Source: Spyradocola merdavium
GTDB taxonomy: Bacteria; Bacillota; Clostridia; Christensenellales; UBA1750
Direction: 5' to 3'
DNA length: 64,000 nucleotides
Assembly: GCA_018711265.1 (NCBI GenBank)
Contig: DVIM01000067.1
Coordinates: forward strand, 29,571-93,570
Of the stretch, positions 50,546 through 61,166 are shown piece after piece. The notes under the pieces were generated by a model, which searched no databases, had not been told where the DNA came from, and saw only the letters and a program-made list of their open reading frames with translations. Made by a program: the position numbers and the translations under genes. Each line of letters starts with the position of its first letter. The stretch's first letter is position 1.

Positions 50546-52918
50546 ATGCAGGAAAAATCACTCAAGGTCCTGGAATTTTATAAGATTCGGGACATGCTCG
50601 TGGAGCGGGCGGCGTCGAGCCTGGGCAAGGCGCGCTGCGCCGCGCTCGTCCCCGTCAGCGACATCCGGGAGATCGAACGGATGCAGGCGGAGACCGAGGA
50701 GGCGTCGACGCTCGTGGCGCGCACGGGCGTGCAGCCCATCTCCGCCTTTGACGACGTGCAGGCGCAGGTCGCCCGGGCCAAGGTCGGGGGAATCCTCTCG
50801 CCCAAGGACCTTTTGCTCTGCGCGCGGCTGATGCAGACCGCGCGCTCCGTCCGCCGCACGCTCGTCGGGGAAAAGGACGAGGCGGAGGAGACGGAAACCC
50901 CGCACCTTGTGGGCCTGGCGCGCGCGCTGTACCCCACGCGCCGGCTGGAGGAGGAGATCTTTGCCGCCATCCTCTCTGAGGAGGAGATCGCGGACTCCGC
51001 AAGCCCCGGCCTGGCCTCCGTGCGCCGCAAGATCCGCTCGGCAAACGAGCGCATCCGCGACAAGCTCAACGGCTACCTGCACTCCAGCTCCATGGCGCGC
51101 TATCTGCAGGACGCCATCATCACCATGCGCCAGGGACGCTATGTGCTGCCCGTGCGCGCGGAGTACCGCTCGCAGGTGCCGGGCATCGTGCACGACCAGT
51201 CCTCCAGCGGGGCCACGCTCTTCATCGAGCCCATGGCCATCGTGGAGATCAACAACGACCTGCGCGGCCTCATGGGCGAGGAGCGCGCGGAGATCGAAAA
51301 GATCCTCCAGCGCTTCTCCGAGGAGATCTCGCAGGAGGCCGGCGCGCTGCTGGAGAACCAGCGAATCCTGGCGGAGCTGGACTTCATCTTCGCCAAGGGC
51401 GCGCTCGCGCGGCAGATGCGCGCCGTGCAGCCCAAGATCAACGAGGCGGGCTACATCGACATCAAGCGCGGCCGGCATCCGCTCATCGACCCGGAGGCGG
51501 TCGTGCCCAGCGACCTGTGGATCGGCAAGGACTTCACGACCCTGGTCGTGACCGGCCCCAACACCGGCGGCAAGACCGTGACGCTCAAGACCGTCGGCCT
51601 CTTCACCCTGATGATGCAGGCGGGCCTTCAGGTGCCGGCCATGCTGGGCACGGAGCTTGCGGTCTTTGACGACGTGTTTGCGGACATCGGCGACGAGCAG
51701 TCCATCGAGCAGTCGCTCTCGACCTTCTCCTCGCACATGGTCAACATCGTCCACATCCTGCAGAACGTGACGCCCCGCTCCCTTGCGCTCTTTGACGAGC
51801 TGGGCGCGGGCACGGACCCGACCGAGGGCGCGGCGCTGGCCATGTCCATCCTGGACAAGCTCCTCTCCTACAAGACGAGGACGCTGGCCACCACCCACTA
51901 TTCGGAGCTCAAGGCCTACGCCCTGACGCACCCGGGGGTGGAAAACGCCTCCGTGGAGTTCAACGTCGAGACGCTGCGGCCCACCTACCGCCTCTCCATC
52001 GGCATCCCGGGCAAGTCCAACGCCTTTGAGATCTCCCGCAAGCTCGGCCTTTCCGAGGAGATCATCGGCGCGGCAAAGGAGTGGCTCAGCGGCGAGCAGA
52101 TCCGCTTTGAGGACGTCATCACCACCGCGGAAATGCACCGCCAGACCGCCGAGCGCGAGCGGGAGCTCGCCGAGGAGGCCCACAACGAGACCGTCCGCCT
52201 GCGCGACCAGGCCGAGCAGGAGCGCAAGAAGCTCGAGGAGCAGCGCGAAAAGCTCCTGCGCAAGGCGCGCGAGGACGCCCGCCGCATCCTGCACAGCGCC
52301 CAGGCCGAGGCCGAGGGCATCATCCGCGACCTCAAGAAGGCCGCGCAGGAGCAGAACGCCAAGGACCGCGAGATCCTGGAGGCGCGCAGGAAGCTCCAGG
52401 GCGATCTGGACAAGCTCGCCGAGCCCATGGCCAAGGAGAGCGCGGCAAGCGAGGGCGCGCCGCTCAAGAGCGTCACCCTCGGCCAGACCGTGCGCATCCC
52501 GAGCCTGGGCTGCACGGGCTCGGTCCTGACCCTGCCGGACAAGAACGGCGAGGTGCAGCTCCAGGTGGGCCTGATGAAGATGAAGCAGCCCCTCTCCGCG
52601 CTGCGGACCGCCGCGCAGAGCGACGCGCCCAAGAAGGAGAAGGGCCGCCGCGCCATCAAGGTCGCCGCGCCCCAGGTCTCCCTGGAGCTGGACGTGCGCG
52701 GTCAGCTCCCCGAGGAGGCCCTCGACAACGTGGACAAGTACCTGGACGACTGCATGATGGCGGGCGTCAGCGAGGTCTCCATCGTCCACGGCAAGGGCAC
52801 CGGGGTTCTGCGCAGCGAGATCTCGCAGCACCTGCGGCACCATCCGCACGTGGCCGAGTTCCGCCTGGGCCGCTACGGCGAGGGCGAGACCGGCGTCACC
52901 ATCGTGACGCTCAAATAG
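50546..52918 (+). CDS. mutS2: Endonuclease MutS2
   Basis: 790 residues. The core ATPase has Walker A GPNTGGKTVTLKT (about 338) and ALFDELGAGTDPTEGAALA; a long charged coiled coil (about 515-620) and a C-terminal Smr domain (VSLELDVRGQLPEEALDNVD ... SIVHGKGTGVLR) complete it. MutS2 suppresses recombination and, in Bacillus, splits collided ribosomes. ATG 50546 is preferred (AGGAGAGG about 9 nt upstream); TTG 50537 is too close to that SD. Confidence 0.96.
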   Translation: MQEKSLKVLEFYKIRDMLVERAASSLGKARCAALVPVSDIREIERMQAETEEASTLVARTGVQPISAFDDVQAQVARAKVGGILSPKDLLLCARLMQTARSVRRTLVGEKDEAEETETPHLVGLARALYPTRRLEEEIFAAILSEEEIADSASPGLASVRRKIRSANERIRDKLNGYLHSSSMARYLQDAIITMRQGRYVLPVRAEYRSQVPGIVHDQSSSGATLFIEPMAIVEINNDLRGLMGEERAEIEKILQRFSEEISQEAGALLENQRILAELDFIFAKGALARQMRAVQPKINEAGYIDIKRGRHPLIDPEAVVPSDLWIGKDFTTLVVTGPNTGGKTVTLKTVGLFTLMMQAGLQVPAMLGTELAVFDDVFADIGDEQSIEQSLSTFSSHMVNIVHILQNVTPRSLALFDELGAGTDPTEGAALAMSILDKLLSYKTRTLATTHYSELKAYALTHPGVENASVEFNVETLRPTYRLSIGIPGKSNAFEISRKLGLSEEIIGAAKEWLSGEQIRFEDVITTAEMHRQTAERERELAEEAHNETVRLRDQAEQERKKLEEQREKLLRKAREDARRILHSAQAEAEGIIRDLKKAAQEQNAKDREILEARRKLQGDLDKLAEPMAKESAASEGAPLKSVTLGQTVRIPSLGCTGSVLTLPDKNGEVQLQVGLMKMKQPLSALRTAAQSDAPKKEKGRRAIKVAAPQVSLELDVRGQLPEEALDNVDKYLDDCMMAGVSEVSIVHGKGTGVLRSEISQHLRHHPHVAEFRLGRYGEGETGVTIVTLK

Positions 52919-52960
52919 ACGACGATTCTCTTTGGAGAGACAAAAAGGAGTGGAAAGAAC

Positions 52961-53647
52961 ATGGAAAACACGCGCGTACTCATCGTGGACGACGATCCCA
53001 ACATCAACCAGCTCATCAAGCTCTATCTGGAAAAGGAGGGGTTCGAGACCGAGACCGCGACCCGCGGCGACGACGCACTGAACCTCTTCAAAAAGAACCC
53101 GCCGCACATCGTCCTGCTGGACCTGATGCTGCCCGGCATGGACGGCTGGCAGGTCTGCCGCGAGATCCGCAAGATCAGCACCATCCCCATCATCATGCTG
53201 ACCGCAAAGGACGAGACGTTCGACAAGGTCCTGGGCCTGGAGCTCGGCGCGGACGACTACATGACCAAGCCCTTTGACCCCAAGGAGCTCATCGCGCGCA
53301 TCAAGGCCGTCATCCGGCGCACGCAGTCGGTCGTGGCGCCCGAGCGGGAGATCGCCTTCCCGAACCTGGTCATCAACATGAGCACGTACTTGGTCACCTA
53401 CAACGGCAAGGACATCGAGATGCCGCCCAAGGAGATCGAGCTGCTCTACTTCCTGGCCTCGCACCCCAACAAGGTGTTCACGCGCGACCAGCTTCTGGAG
53501 CAGGTCTGGGGCTTTGACTACTTCGGCGACTCCAGAACCGTGGACGTGCACATCAAGCGCATCCGCGAAAAGCTGACCGGCTGCGAGGAGTACGGCTGGC
53601 ACATCAAGACCATTTGGAGCGTCGGCTATAAGTTCGAGGTGAAGTAA
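52961..53647 (+). CDS. OmpR-family response regulator
   Basis: 228 residues. The receiver domain has the acidic pocket VDDDP, phosphorylatable Asp54 in VLLDLMLPGMDGW and conserved Lys in YMTKPFDP; the C-terminal winged helix (about 130-228) contains SRTVDVHIKRIREKL. The gene is 3 nt before the histidine kinase. The direct repeats in front of htrA downstream are the likely binding site. AAAAAGGAG precedes the ATG. Confidence 0.96.
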   Translation: MENTRVLIVDDDPNINQLIKLYLEKEGFETETATRGDDALNLFKKNPPHIVLLDLMLPGMDGWQVCREIRKISTIPIIMLTAKDETFDKVLGLELGADDYMTKPFDPKELIARIKAVIRRTQSVVAPEREIAFPNLVINMSTYLVTYNGKDIEMPPKEIELLYFLASHPNKVFTRDQLLEQVWGFDYFGDSRTVDVHIKRIREKLTGCEEYGWHIKTIWSVGYKFEVK

Positions 53648-53650
53648 TCC

Positions 53651-55081
53651 ATGTTCCACAAGCTGCTTTTGCGTCTGTCGGTCAATTTCATGGCGGTGCT
53701 GATGATCGTGCTGCTGGTGCTGGGCGCGCTGGTCTCCCGCTTCATGTGGATCAACGAGCTCAACACGGGCGTGGAGGAGATGAAGCGGGAGGCGGAGGAC
53801 ATCGCGCGCAACTACGAGGACCTCTCCGACTACCAGATCACCACGCGCGTCTTCGTCTCCTGCATCAACGAGATCGCCCTGGACTCCTCCGTATGGCTGG
53901 TGGACCGCAACGGATTGCAGCTCAACGTGACGGGACTGGATGCTTCCACGCCGGACCTTACGAGCGAGGACGTGCAGAAGTACATGCAGGTCGTGCTCCA
54001 GAGCGGCGAGCCCATGACCATCCAGGGCGGGTTTGACAGCTACTTTGGGAAGAATGCCGTCATCACCGTGGCCATGCCCCTGTCCAGCCGGGGGGAGACG
54101 GTGGGCGCCGTGTTCATCCACAAGCGGCTGGAGCTCTTCAACACGGGGTTTGTGCCCCTGTTCCAGGAGCTGTGGACGGCGGCCATGCTGGCGAGCCTGC
54201 TGGGCCTGATCCTGACCGCGTACACCGCCATGCGCATCACGCGCCCCTTACGCGAGCTCGCGCACGCCGCAAAGCAGCTCGGCCAGGGGGACATGACCGT
54301 CAAGGTCCGCGTCTACTCGGACGACGAGATCGGCGAGGTCTCCCGCGCCTTCAACAACATGGTCGACGAGCTCAAGAACATGGAGGAGCAGCGCAAGGGC
54401 TTTGTCGCCAACGTCTCCCACGAGCTGCGCTCGCCCATCACCTCCATCGCCGGATACTTGCAGGGGATGCTGGACGGCACCATCCCCCCCCAGGACCAGC
54501 GCAAGTACATGCAGGTCGTATACGACGAGACCCAGCGCCTGACGCGCCTCATCCGCGACCTGCTCGACCTTTCGCGCATCGAGTCGGGCAACGTGCCCAT
54601 GAACCCCGTGGACTTCAACATCAACGAGCTCATGCGCCGCGTGCTCATCAAGTACGAGGGCCGCATCGAGGAGAAGAACATGGAGGTGGAGGCCGACTTT
54701 GCCGGCGAGCCCTGCACGGTCCATGCGGACGTGGACCGCATCGAGCAGGTGGTCTCCAACCTCGTGGACAACGCCATCAAGTTCTGCGGCCAGTACGGCA
54801 AGCTGACGCTCCGGACCAAGGTGGAGAAGGGGACCTGCATCGTCTCCGTGATCGACGACGGCGCGGGCATCGACGAAAAGGACCTGCCCCACGTGTTCGA
54901 CCGCTTCTACACGGTGGACAAGGCGCACACCTCCGGAAAGGGCACGGGCCTTGGGCTCTCCATCGTCAAGCAAATCCTGCTGCAGCACGGTCATGATATC
55001 ACCGTCGAGAGCACGCAGGGCCAGGGCACGAATTTCACGTTTTCCCTGGATATGGCGGCTGCGGCGGGAACAAAAAAGTAG
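53651..55081 (+). CDS. Membrane sensor histidine kinase
   Basis: 476 residues: membrane helix (about 12-35), extracytoplasmic sensor (36-165), second helix (about 170-190), HAMP (about 190-245), HisKA with VANVSHELRSPITSIAGYLQ (phospho-His about 257), and an ATPase with VDNAIKFCG, DDGAGIDEKDLPHVFDRFY and GKGTGLGLSI. The signal is unknown; because htrA follows, misfolded secreted protein or envelope stress is the best inference, as for CssS of Bacillus. Confidence 0.95.
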   Translation: MFHKLLLRLSVNFMAVLMIVLLVLGALVSRFMWINELNTGVEEMKREAEDIARNYEDLSDYQITTRVFVSCINEIALDSSVWLVDRNGLQLNVTGLDASTPDLTSEDVQKYMQVVLQSGEPMTIQGGFDSYFGKNAVITVAMPLSSRGETVGAVFIHKRLELFNTGFVPLFQELWTAAMLASLLGLILTAYTAMRITRPLRELAHAAKQLGQGDMTVKVRVYSDDEIGEVSRAFNNMVDELKNMEEQRKGFVANVSHELRSPITSIAGYLQGMLDGTIPPQDQRKYMQVVYDETQRLTRLIRDLLDLSRIESGNVPMNPVDFNINELMRRVLIKYEGRIEEKNMEVEADFAGEPCTVHADVDRIEQVVSNLVDNAIKFCGQYGKLTLRTKVEKGTCIVSVIDDGAGIDEKDLPHVFDRFYTVDKAHTSGKGTGLGLSIVKQILLQHGHDITVESTQGQGTNFTFSLDMAAAAGTKK

Positions 55082-55097
55082 CAAAAGCGTTACGAAT

Positions 55098-55141
55098 GTT
55101 CATACGGCGTTCACGACTTTGCAAATCCTTTGGGGTATACT
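55098..55141 (+). promoter_or_regulatory. htrA promoter with response-regulator direct repeats
   Basis: GTTCA at 55098-55102 and GTTCA at 55109-55113 repeat every 11 bp, as in OmpR/PhoB-type sites. They run into a poor -35 (ACGACT, 55113-55118), with TATACT (55136-55141) 17 nt later. A weak -35 plus an upstream activator site is typical of two-component control. Confidence 0.6.
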
Positions 55142-55181
55142 GTATTCAGAATTTGAAAAGCAAGATTAGGAGGCGTCTTGT

Positions 55182-56498
55182 ATGAGCAATTTCCATGACA
55201 ATAACACCAATTATTCCAACTACAATGGCTATCCGAACAATTCAAACAATCCCAATGATTTTTCCGGCGGAGGGAACCGCAATGGCCGCCGCAGCAATGC
55301 CGTTGTGATTGTTTCCATTGCGCTGGTGATGTTGATCCTGGGCGGCCTGCTCGGCGTCGTCATTGTACAGGGCATGAACAGCCAGCAGGCGCAGCTCGGC
55401 AGCGAGGTCACCGCCACGCCGGAGGCCACCGCGACCCCCGCGCCCACCCAGCAGGCGCAGGCCGTTTCCGGCGGAGCGACCACGTCGCTTGCGGCCCTCT
55501 CCGACCAGATCGCAGACGTTGTGGCGTCCGTGCAGGACAGCGTGGTCGGCATCCACAACTACCAGACCGTCACCACCGGCGGCAACTACGGCGGGTATTT
55601 CGGCGGGTTCTACTTCCCCTACTACGGCGGCGGGGACAGCGAACCCCAGACCGTTGAGCAGCTGGCGGGCTCCGGTTCCGGCGTCATCTACTCCGCAGAC
55701 GGCTACGTCATCACCAACTACCACGTCATCGAGGGCGCGTCCCGCGTCACGGTCGTGCTGCACAGCGGCGAGGAGATCGAGGCCGAGGTCATCGGCGGCG
55801 ACGAGCTGCAGGACATCGCCCTGCTGAAGGTGGACCGCACGGACCTCTCCCCGGCGACCCTGGGCGACTCCGATCAGGTCCGCACGGGCGAGTTCGCCAT
55901 CGCCATCGGCTCTCCTCTGGGCGATGAGCTCAGCGGCACCACGACCTACGGCATCATCAGCTACGCCAACCGCACCCTGGAGGTGGACGGCGCCTACCTG
56001 AGCATGATCCAGACCGACGCGGCCATCAACGCGGGCAACTCCGGCGGCGCGCTGCTGAACGTCGACGGCGAGGTCATCGGCATCAACTCCCGCAAGACCT
56101 CCGGCTCCACCTCTTCCGGCTCCACCATCGAGGGCATCGGCTTTGCCATCCCGATCAACGACGTCAAGGACATCGTGGAAGAGCTGATCGCCACCGGCAA
56201 GATCACCCGTCCGGGCCTGGGCATCACCGGCCAGGAAGTCCACTTCTCCAACATGGACCCCGGCATCCTGGTCGTCTCCGTCAACGAGGGCTCGCCCGCG
56301 GAAGCGGCCGGCATGAAGCAGATGGACATCATCACCGCCATCGACGGCCAGCAGGTCACGTCCTTCAGCAGCCTTCAGTCCGTGCTGTACTCGCACGACG
56401 TGGGCGACACCGTGACCATCACGGTCCTGCGCAGCGGCGAGACGCTGGACCTGCAGGTCACCCTGGCCGAGGTCGAGGAGAGCGGCACGCAGGAATAA
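55182..56498 (+). CDS. htrA: HtrA-type (S1C) serine protease
   Basis: 438 residues: Asn-rich cytoplasmic tail, one membrane helix (about 45-65), a Thr/Ala/Gln linker, a protease domain with catalytic His181 (TNYHVIEG), Asp211 (DIALLKVD) and Ser287 (NAGNSGGALL), and a C-terminal PDZ domain (about 350-430). It degrades or refolds damaged exported proteins at the membrane surface. It follows a two-component system and has a candidate response-regulator site. Confidence 0.95.
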   Translation: MSNFHDNNTNYSNYNGYPNNSNNPNDFSGGGNRNGRRSNAVVIVSIALVMLILGGLLGVVIVQGMNSQQAQLGSEVTATPEATATPAPTQQAQAVSGGATTSLAALSDQIADVVASVQDSVVGIHNYQTVTTGGNYGGYFGGFYFPYYGGGDSEPQTVEQLAGSGSGVIYSADGYVITNYHVIEGASRVTVVLHSGEEIEAEVIGGDELQDIALLKVDRTDLSPATLGDSDQVRTGEFAIAIGSPLGDELSGTTTYGIISYANRTLEVDGAYLSMIQTDAAINAGNSGGALLNVDGEVIGINSRKTSGSTSSGSTIEGIGFAIPINDVKDIVEELIATGKITRPGLGITGQEVHFSNMDPGILVVSVNEGSPAEAAGMKQMDIITAIDGQQVTSFSSLQSVLYSHDVGDTVTITVLRSGETLDLQVTLAEVEESGTQE

Positions 56499-56511
56499 AC
56501 AAAGACCCTTC

Positions 56512-56545
56512 GGGGGAGGCGGAGGAATCCGCCTTCCCCTTTTTG
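56512..56545 (+). terminator. Terminator after htrA
   Basis: GGGGGAGGCGGA GGAA TCCGCCTTCCCC, then TTTTTG, a strong GC-rich stem. Confidence 0.9.
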
Positions 56546-56587
56546 CATTCTTTCCATTTTGTATGCAAACTTTAACATGAATCAACC

Positions 56588-56617
56588 TTGCCGACCGATT
56601 TTGCGCTGTGCTATACT
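56588..56617 (+). promoter_or_regulatory. Sigma-A promoter for the methyltransferase
   Basis: TTGCCG (56588-56593), 18-nt spacer, TATACT (56612-56617). Confidence 0.6.
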
Positions 56618-56663
56618 GATTGTGTGTACTCAACATCCATGTTTTTCTTGGGGGAATGAAGCG

Positions 56664-57689
56664 ATGACCATTGCGGTGCTGTTGTGGCCGCACGCCAACG
56701 TTCGCTATTTTGAATCGATGAAGCGGCTCGCCGCTGCGGAGATGGAGATCCTGCTGCACACGTTCGACGAGCGGATCGAGGTGCGCAACCTGGAGATGCA
56801 GGGCATCGAGTTCTGCGCCTTTGACGTTGCGGAGGTGGACGACCGGCTGCGCAGGCTGCTGTCCCGCCTCTCGTGCGCATACGCGGTCTTTGCCGTGCAG
56901 GGGGAGGCGCTATTGCCCCTGCAGCCCGGCGGGCAGCTCCGCTTTGGCGGGGACCTATCCGGCGTGCTCAAGTACAAGGGAAAGACGAACGAGATGTTCA
57001 CCGGGATGCTGGTGAACCTGGCGGTCTTTTCCTCGGAATACGCCAAGTGGTTCGACCGGCCGCTGCAGGTGCTGGACCCCATGTGCGGCCGCGGGACCAC
57101 GCTGTTTGAGGCGCTGCGCCGCGACTACGACGCCAGCGGCGTGGAGATCGACAAGACGGACGTGGCTGAGGTGCGCAAGTTCCTCAAGAAATACTGCGAG
57201 CACAACCGCCTGAAGCACCGCGTGGAGTCCTCCTCCATGACGGCGGACGGCAAGAGCGTGGGCACGCGCACGCGCTTTACCTTGGCCGAAAACGCCGAGC
57301 GCTTTCGCGAAGATCCGCGCACGCTCACCCTGACCCTGGGCGACACCCTGCTCACCGACCGGTTCTACAAGGGGCGCACCTTCCACGCGCTCGCGTGCGA
57401 CCTGCCCTATGGCGTGCAGCACGAGAGCCGGGACGGCCAGAGCAAGGTCGCCCTGGACAAGCTCATGGCCCGCGCCCTGCGCGCGTGGCAGAAGGTCCTG
57501 CTGCCGGGCGCGGCGGTCGCGCTCTCCTTCAACGCCAACACCCTGCCCCTGGAGCAGGCGCGGCAGATGCTGGAGCGGGCCGGCTTTGTGCCCCTGACCG
57601 GCGGGCCCTACGACCACATGGCGCACTGGGTGGAGCAGGCCATCACCCGCGACATCGCCGTGGCGCGCTGGCCCGGCAAGGAATCCTGA
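56664..57689 (+). CDS. SAM-dependent RNA methyltransferase, Trm11/UPF0020-like
   Basis: 341 residues. Motif I is VLDPMCGRGTTLFEAL (about 138), preceded by a beta-rich N-terminal domain; motif IV is ACDLPYGVQHES. This pairing of an N-terminal RNA-binding-like domain and DLPYG motif is typical of the UPF0020/Trm11 group, which methylates exocyclic nitrogens in tRNA or rRNA; the target base is unknown. GGGGGAAT lies before ATG 56664. There is no restriction gene nearby, so a DNA restriction methylase is unlikely. Confidence 0.85.
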   Translation: MTIAVLLWPHANVRYFESMKRLAAAEMEILLHTFDERIEVRNLEMQGIEFCAFDVAEVDDRLRRLLSRLSCAYAVFAVQGEALLPLQPGGQLRFGGDLSGVLKYKGKTNEMFTGMLVNLAVFSSEYAKWFDRPLQVLDPMCGRGTTLFEALRRDYDASGVEIDKTDVAEVRKFLKKYCEHNRLKHRVESSSMTADGKSVGTRTRFTLAENAERFREDPRTLTLTLGDTLLTDRFYKGRTFHALACDLPYGVQHESRDGQSKVALDKLMARALRAWQKVLLPGAAVALSFNANTLPLEQARQMLERAGFVPLTGGPYDHMAHWVEQAITRDIAVARWPGKES

Positions 57690-57824
57690 CAGACCGGCCG
57701 TCCCTTTGCCGGTGCTCCCGGTATAAATCCCCAGCGGGAGCGCATACAATAAACCGGCGCCCATCTCTTTGGGGCGGCTGCATTGCATTTCTTTTTTTCA
57801 CATCGCTCAGAAGGGAGAATCTCA

Positions 57825-59381
<1,557 letters not shown>

Positions 59382-59390
59382 CCCCCAGCA

Positions 59391-59423
59391 AAGAAAGCCG
59401 CCGGCAGCGCCGGCGGCTTTCTT
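59391..59423. terminator. Bidirectional hairpin after rho
   Basis: AAGAAAGCCGCCGGC / GCCGGCGGCTTTCTT forms a perfect 15-bp stem around AGC, between convergent genes. The T-runs are short (TTTCTT). Confidence 0.8.
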
Positions 59424-59427
59424 GCGT

Positions 59428-59649
59428 TCAGCGGGAATACTCGCGCCGCAGGGTCTCCAGGTCCTTTTGCGTCTCGACCCAGTCCTCCACATAGCCGCAG
59501 TCGCAGCAGACGTAGCGCGCCACGGGCACCCGCGTGACCCAGACCACCTTGGTGATGGAGATGCTGTTGCCCAGGTACCGGTGCGCGTCGTCCGGAACGC
59601 GCACGAGGTTGTGCGACCCGCACTTGGGGCAGCGCGCGGTGTTCTTCAT
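59428..59649 (-). CDS. Small zinc-ribbon protein
   Basis: 73 residues with two CxxC knuckles, ARCPKCGSHN near the start and YVCCDCGYVEDW near 50, enough for one zinc site. The protein ends in a charged helix (ETQKDLETLRREYSR). Function unknown. Its start codon overlaps the stop of the CPBP gene (ATGA), so it is the last gene of the GntR-ABC operon. Confidence 0.78.
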   Translation of the reverse strand: MKNTARCPKCGSHNLVRVPDDAHRYLGNSISITKVVWVTRVPVARYVCCDCGYVEDWVETQKDLETLRREYSR

Positions 59650-60521
59650 GCAATCCCCTCCTTGTTCTTCCGATGGAGCAGAACGGCGGCCAGCAGGATG
59701 CCCAGCAGGTAGGGCGCGATGGCGAGCACGGAGGCCTCGATCCCAAAGTCCCCGCCGGAGAGCAGGAACGAGGCGTCCGTCAGGACGAAGTTGTACATCG
59801 AGGCGCTGTCCGCCGCGCTCCCGATGTGGAGGATGCCGCCGAGGAGGGCGGCGTTCCAGACGCCGTGCACGAGCGCGCTGTTCCAGATGGAACCGCTCTC
59901 ACACGCGATCAGGGAAAAGAGGATGCCCACGATCGTCCCCGCCACGAGGAGCTGCACGGTGCTGGGCAGGTCCAGGGACGCGCCGATCCGGTGCACCAGG
60001 CCGAAGAGCACGGAGGGGACGAGCACGGCGATCTCCCGGTTCCAGCGCCGCTCCAGGCATCCCAGAATCACCCCGCGGAAGATCACCTCCTCGACGATCC
60101 CCGCCGCGAGCCCGTAGTAGAACACGCCGCCCGTCACCGTGAGCCACACGGTCTGCGCGTCAAAGCGATGGACCTCCCAGCGCCCGCCGGCCAGGATCGC
60201 GCCGGCGAGCACGAGCGCCGGCAGCGCAAAGGCCGCAAGGGCCCAGACCGGGCGAATCCGGAGCCGGCCGATCCGCAGCGCTGTCAGGGGAAGATGGAGC
60301 ACGAACCTGCACAGCAGCGCCGCGCCGCCCAGGGCGAACAGCACATAGAGCACGGCGGTCAGGACGTTGCACGCCGGGCCGGGGACGCCGGCGCCGAGCA
60401 GGACCTCGCCCAGCAGGAGCGCCAGCGTCTGCGCCGCGACGAGCACCGCGATCGCGAGGAGGATGGAGAGGAGCGCGCGCAGGGTTCCCAGCGGCGCCCG
60501 CGTTTCCGAAGCGTTCGTCAT
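59646..60521 (-). CDS. CPBP family intramembrane metalloprotease
   Basis: 291 residues with about eight membrane helices. The CPBP/Abi signature is visible: VEEVIFRGVILGCLE (EExxxR) and, later, the FGLVH histidine motif. CPBP proteins include CAAX proteases and bacteriocin self-immunity proteins. Here it lies in an operon with an ABC transporter and GntR regulator, so a role in peptide-antibiotic immunity or envelope stress is inferred. Four nucleotides separate it from the permease. Confidence 0.92.
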   Translation of the reverse strand: MTNASETRAPLGTLRALLSILLAIAVLVAAQTLALLLGEVLLGAGVPGPACNVLTAVLYVLFALGGAALLCRFVLHLPLTALRIGRLRIRPVWALAAFALPALVLAGAILAGGRWEVHRFDAQTVWLTVTGGVFYYGLAAGIVEEVIFRGVILGCLERRWNREIAVLVPSVLFGLVHRIGASLDLPSTVQLLVAGTIVGILFSLIACESGSIWNSALVHGVWNAALLGGILHIGSAADSASMYNFVLTDASFLLSGGDFGIEASVLAIAPYLLGILLAAVLLHRKNKEGIA

Positions 60522-60524
60522 GCG

Positions 60525-61166
60525 CTACACCTCCTGGCGGGAGAACACGCGCACGCTGACCTGCTCCATGAGCAGCCCGAAGAGCAGCGCGAACAGGGGA
60601 AGAACCCCCAGCAGCGCGAGCACGACCTGGCCGGTCAATTCGATGCCCAGCAGGAGCAGGAGCCGGTGCGCCCCGAGGAACAGCCCCGCGGGAACGATGA
60701 ACGACAGGATCAGCAGGATGCGCCCGCGCTCGGAGCCAAAGCGGAAGACCAGCGGGATGGACAGGCTCCCCAGCAGCATGGCGAAGCCCCAGGCGGGCAG
60801 CGCGAGGAAGCAGAGCGAGGGGAGGGCCTCCAGCGAAACCTTGCGCGCCAGCAGCCCGCCCACCGCGCCGAGGAGCAGGCCGAGCACCGTCCCCACCGTG
60901 CAGAAGATGGCGAGCACCGCGAACTTTCCGCGGACCAGGTCGCGCTTGCTCAGGGGCATGGTGAGCGCGTAGCGCGGCCACTTGCACGCGTCGTCAAAGG
61001 CGAAGGTGGTCACGATCATCATGCTGCACAGGATCGCGCTGATGAAGAGGTACCCCTCCGCGCCGGAGGACGGGATGAAGATCGCCGCGAACAGCAGCAG
61101 GATGATCGCCATGGACTTTGTGTTGTGCGCGATGTTGAACAGATCCTTGAGAACCAGGCTTTTCAT
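60525..61166 (-). CDS. ABC transporter permease (ABC-2 type)
   Basis: 213 residues with about six membrane helices, beginning MKSLVLKDLFNIAHNTKSM, and containing FAFDDACKWPRYALTMPLSK, the pattern of ABC2_membrane permeases of the bacitracin/ytr type. Its start codon overlaps the ATPase gene's stop. Together with the ATPase it forms an exporter or sensor module; the substrate is unknown. Confidence 0.92.
   Translation of the reverse strand: MKSLVLKDLFNIAHNTKSMAIILLLFAAIFIPSSGAEGYLFISAILCSMMIVTTFAFDDACKWPRYALTMPLSKRDLVRGKFAVLAIFCTVGTVLGLLLGAVGGLLARKVSLEALPSLCFLALPAWGFAMLLGSLSIPLVFRFGSERGRILLILSFIVPAGLFLGAHRLLLLLGIELTGQVVLALLGVLPLFALLFGLLMEQVSVRVFSRQEV

Noticed and set aside
56664..57689. Reading the methyltransferase as part of a restriction-modification or defence system
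   Set aside because: No restriction, specificity or defence gene is nearby, and the DLPYG motif with its N-terminal domain fits RNA methylases better.
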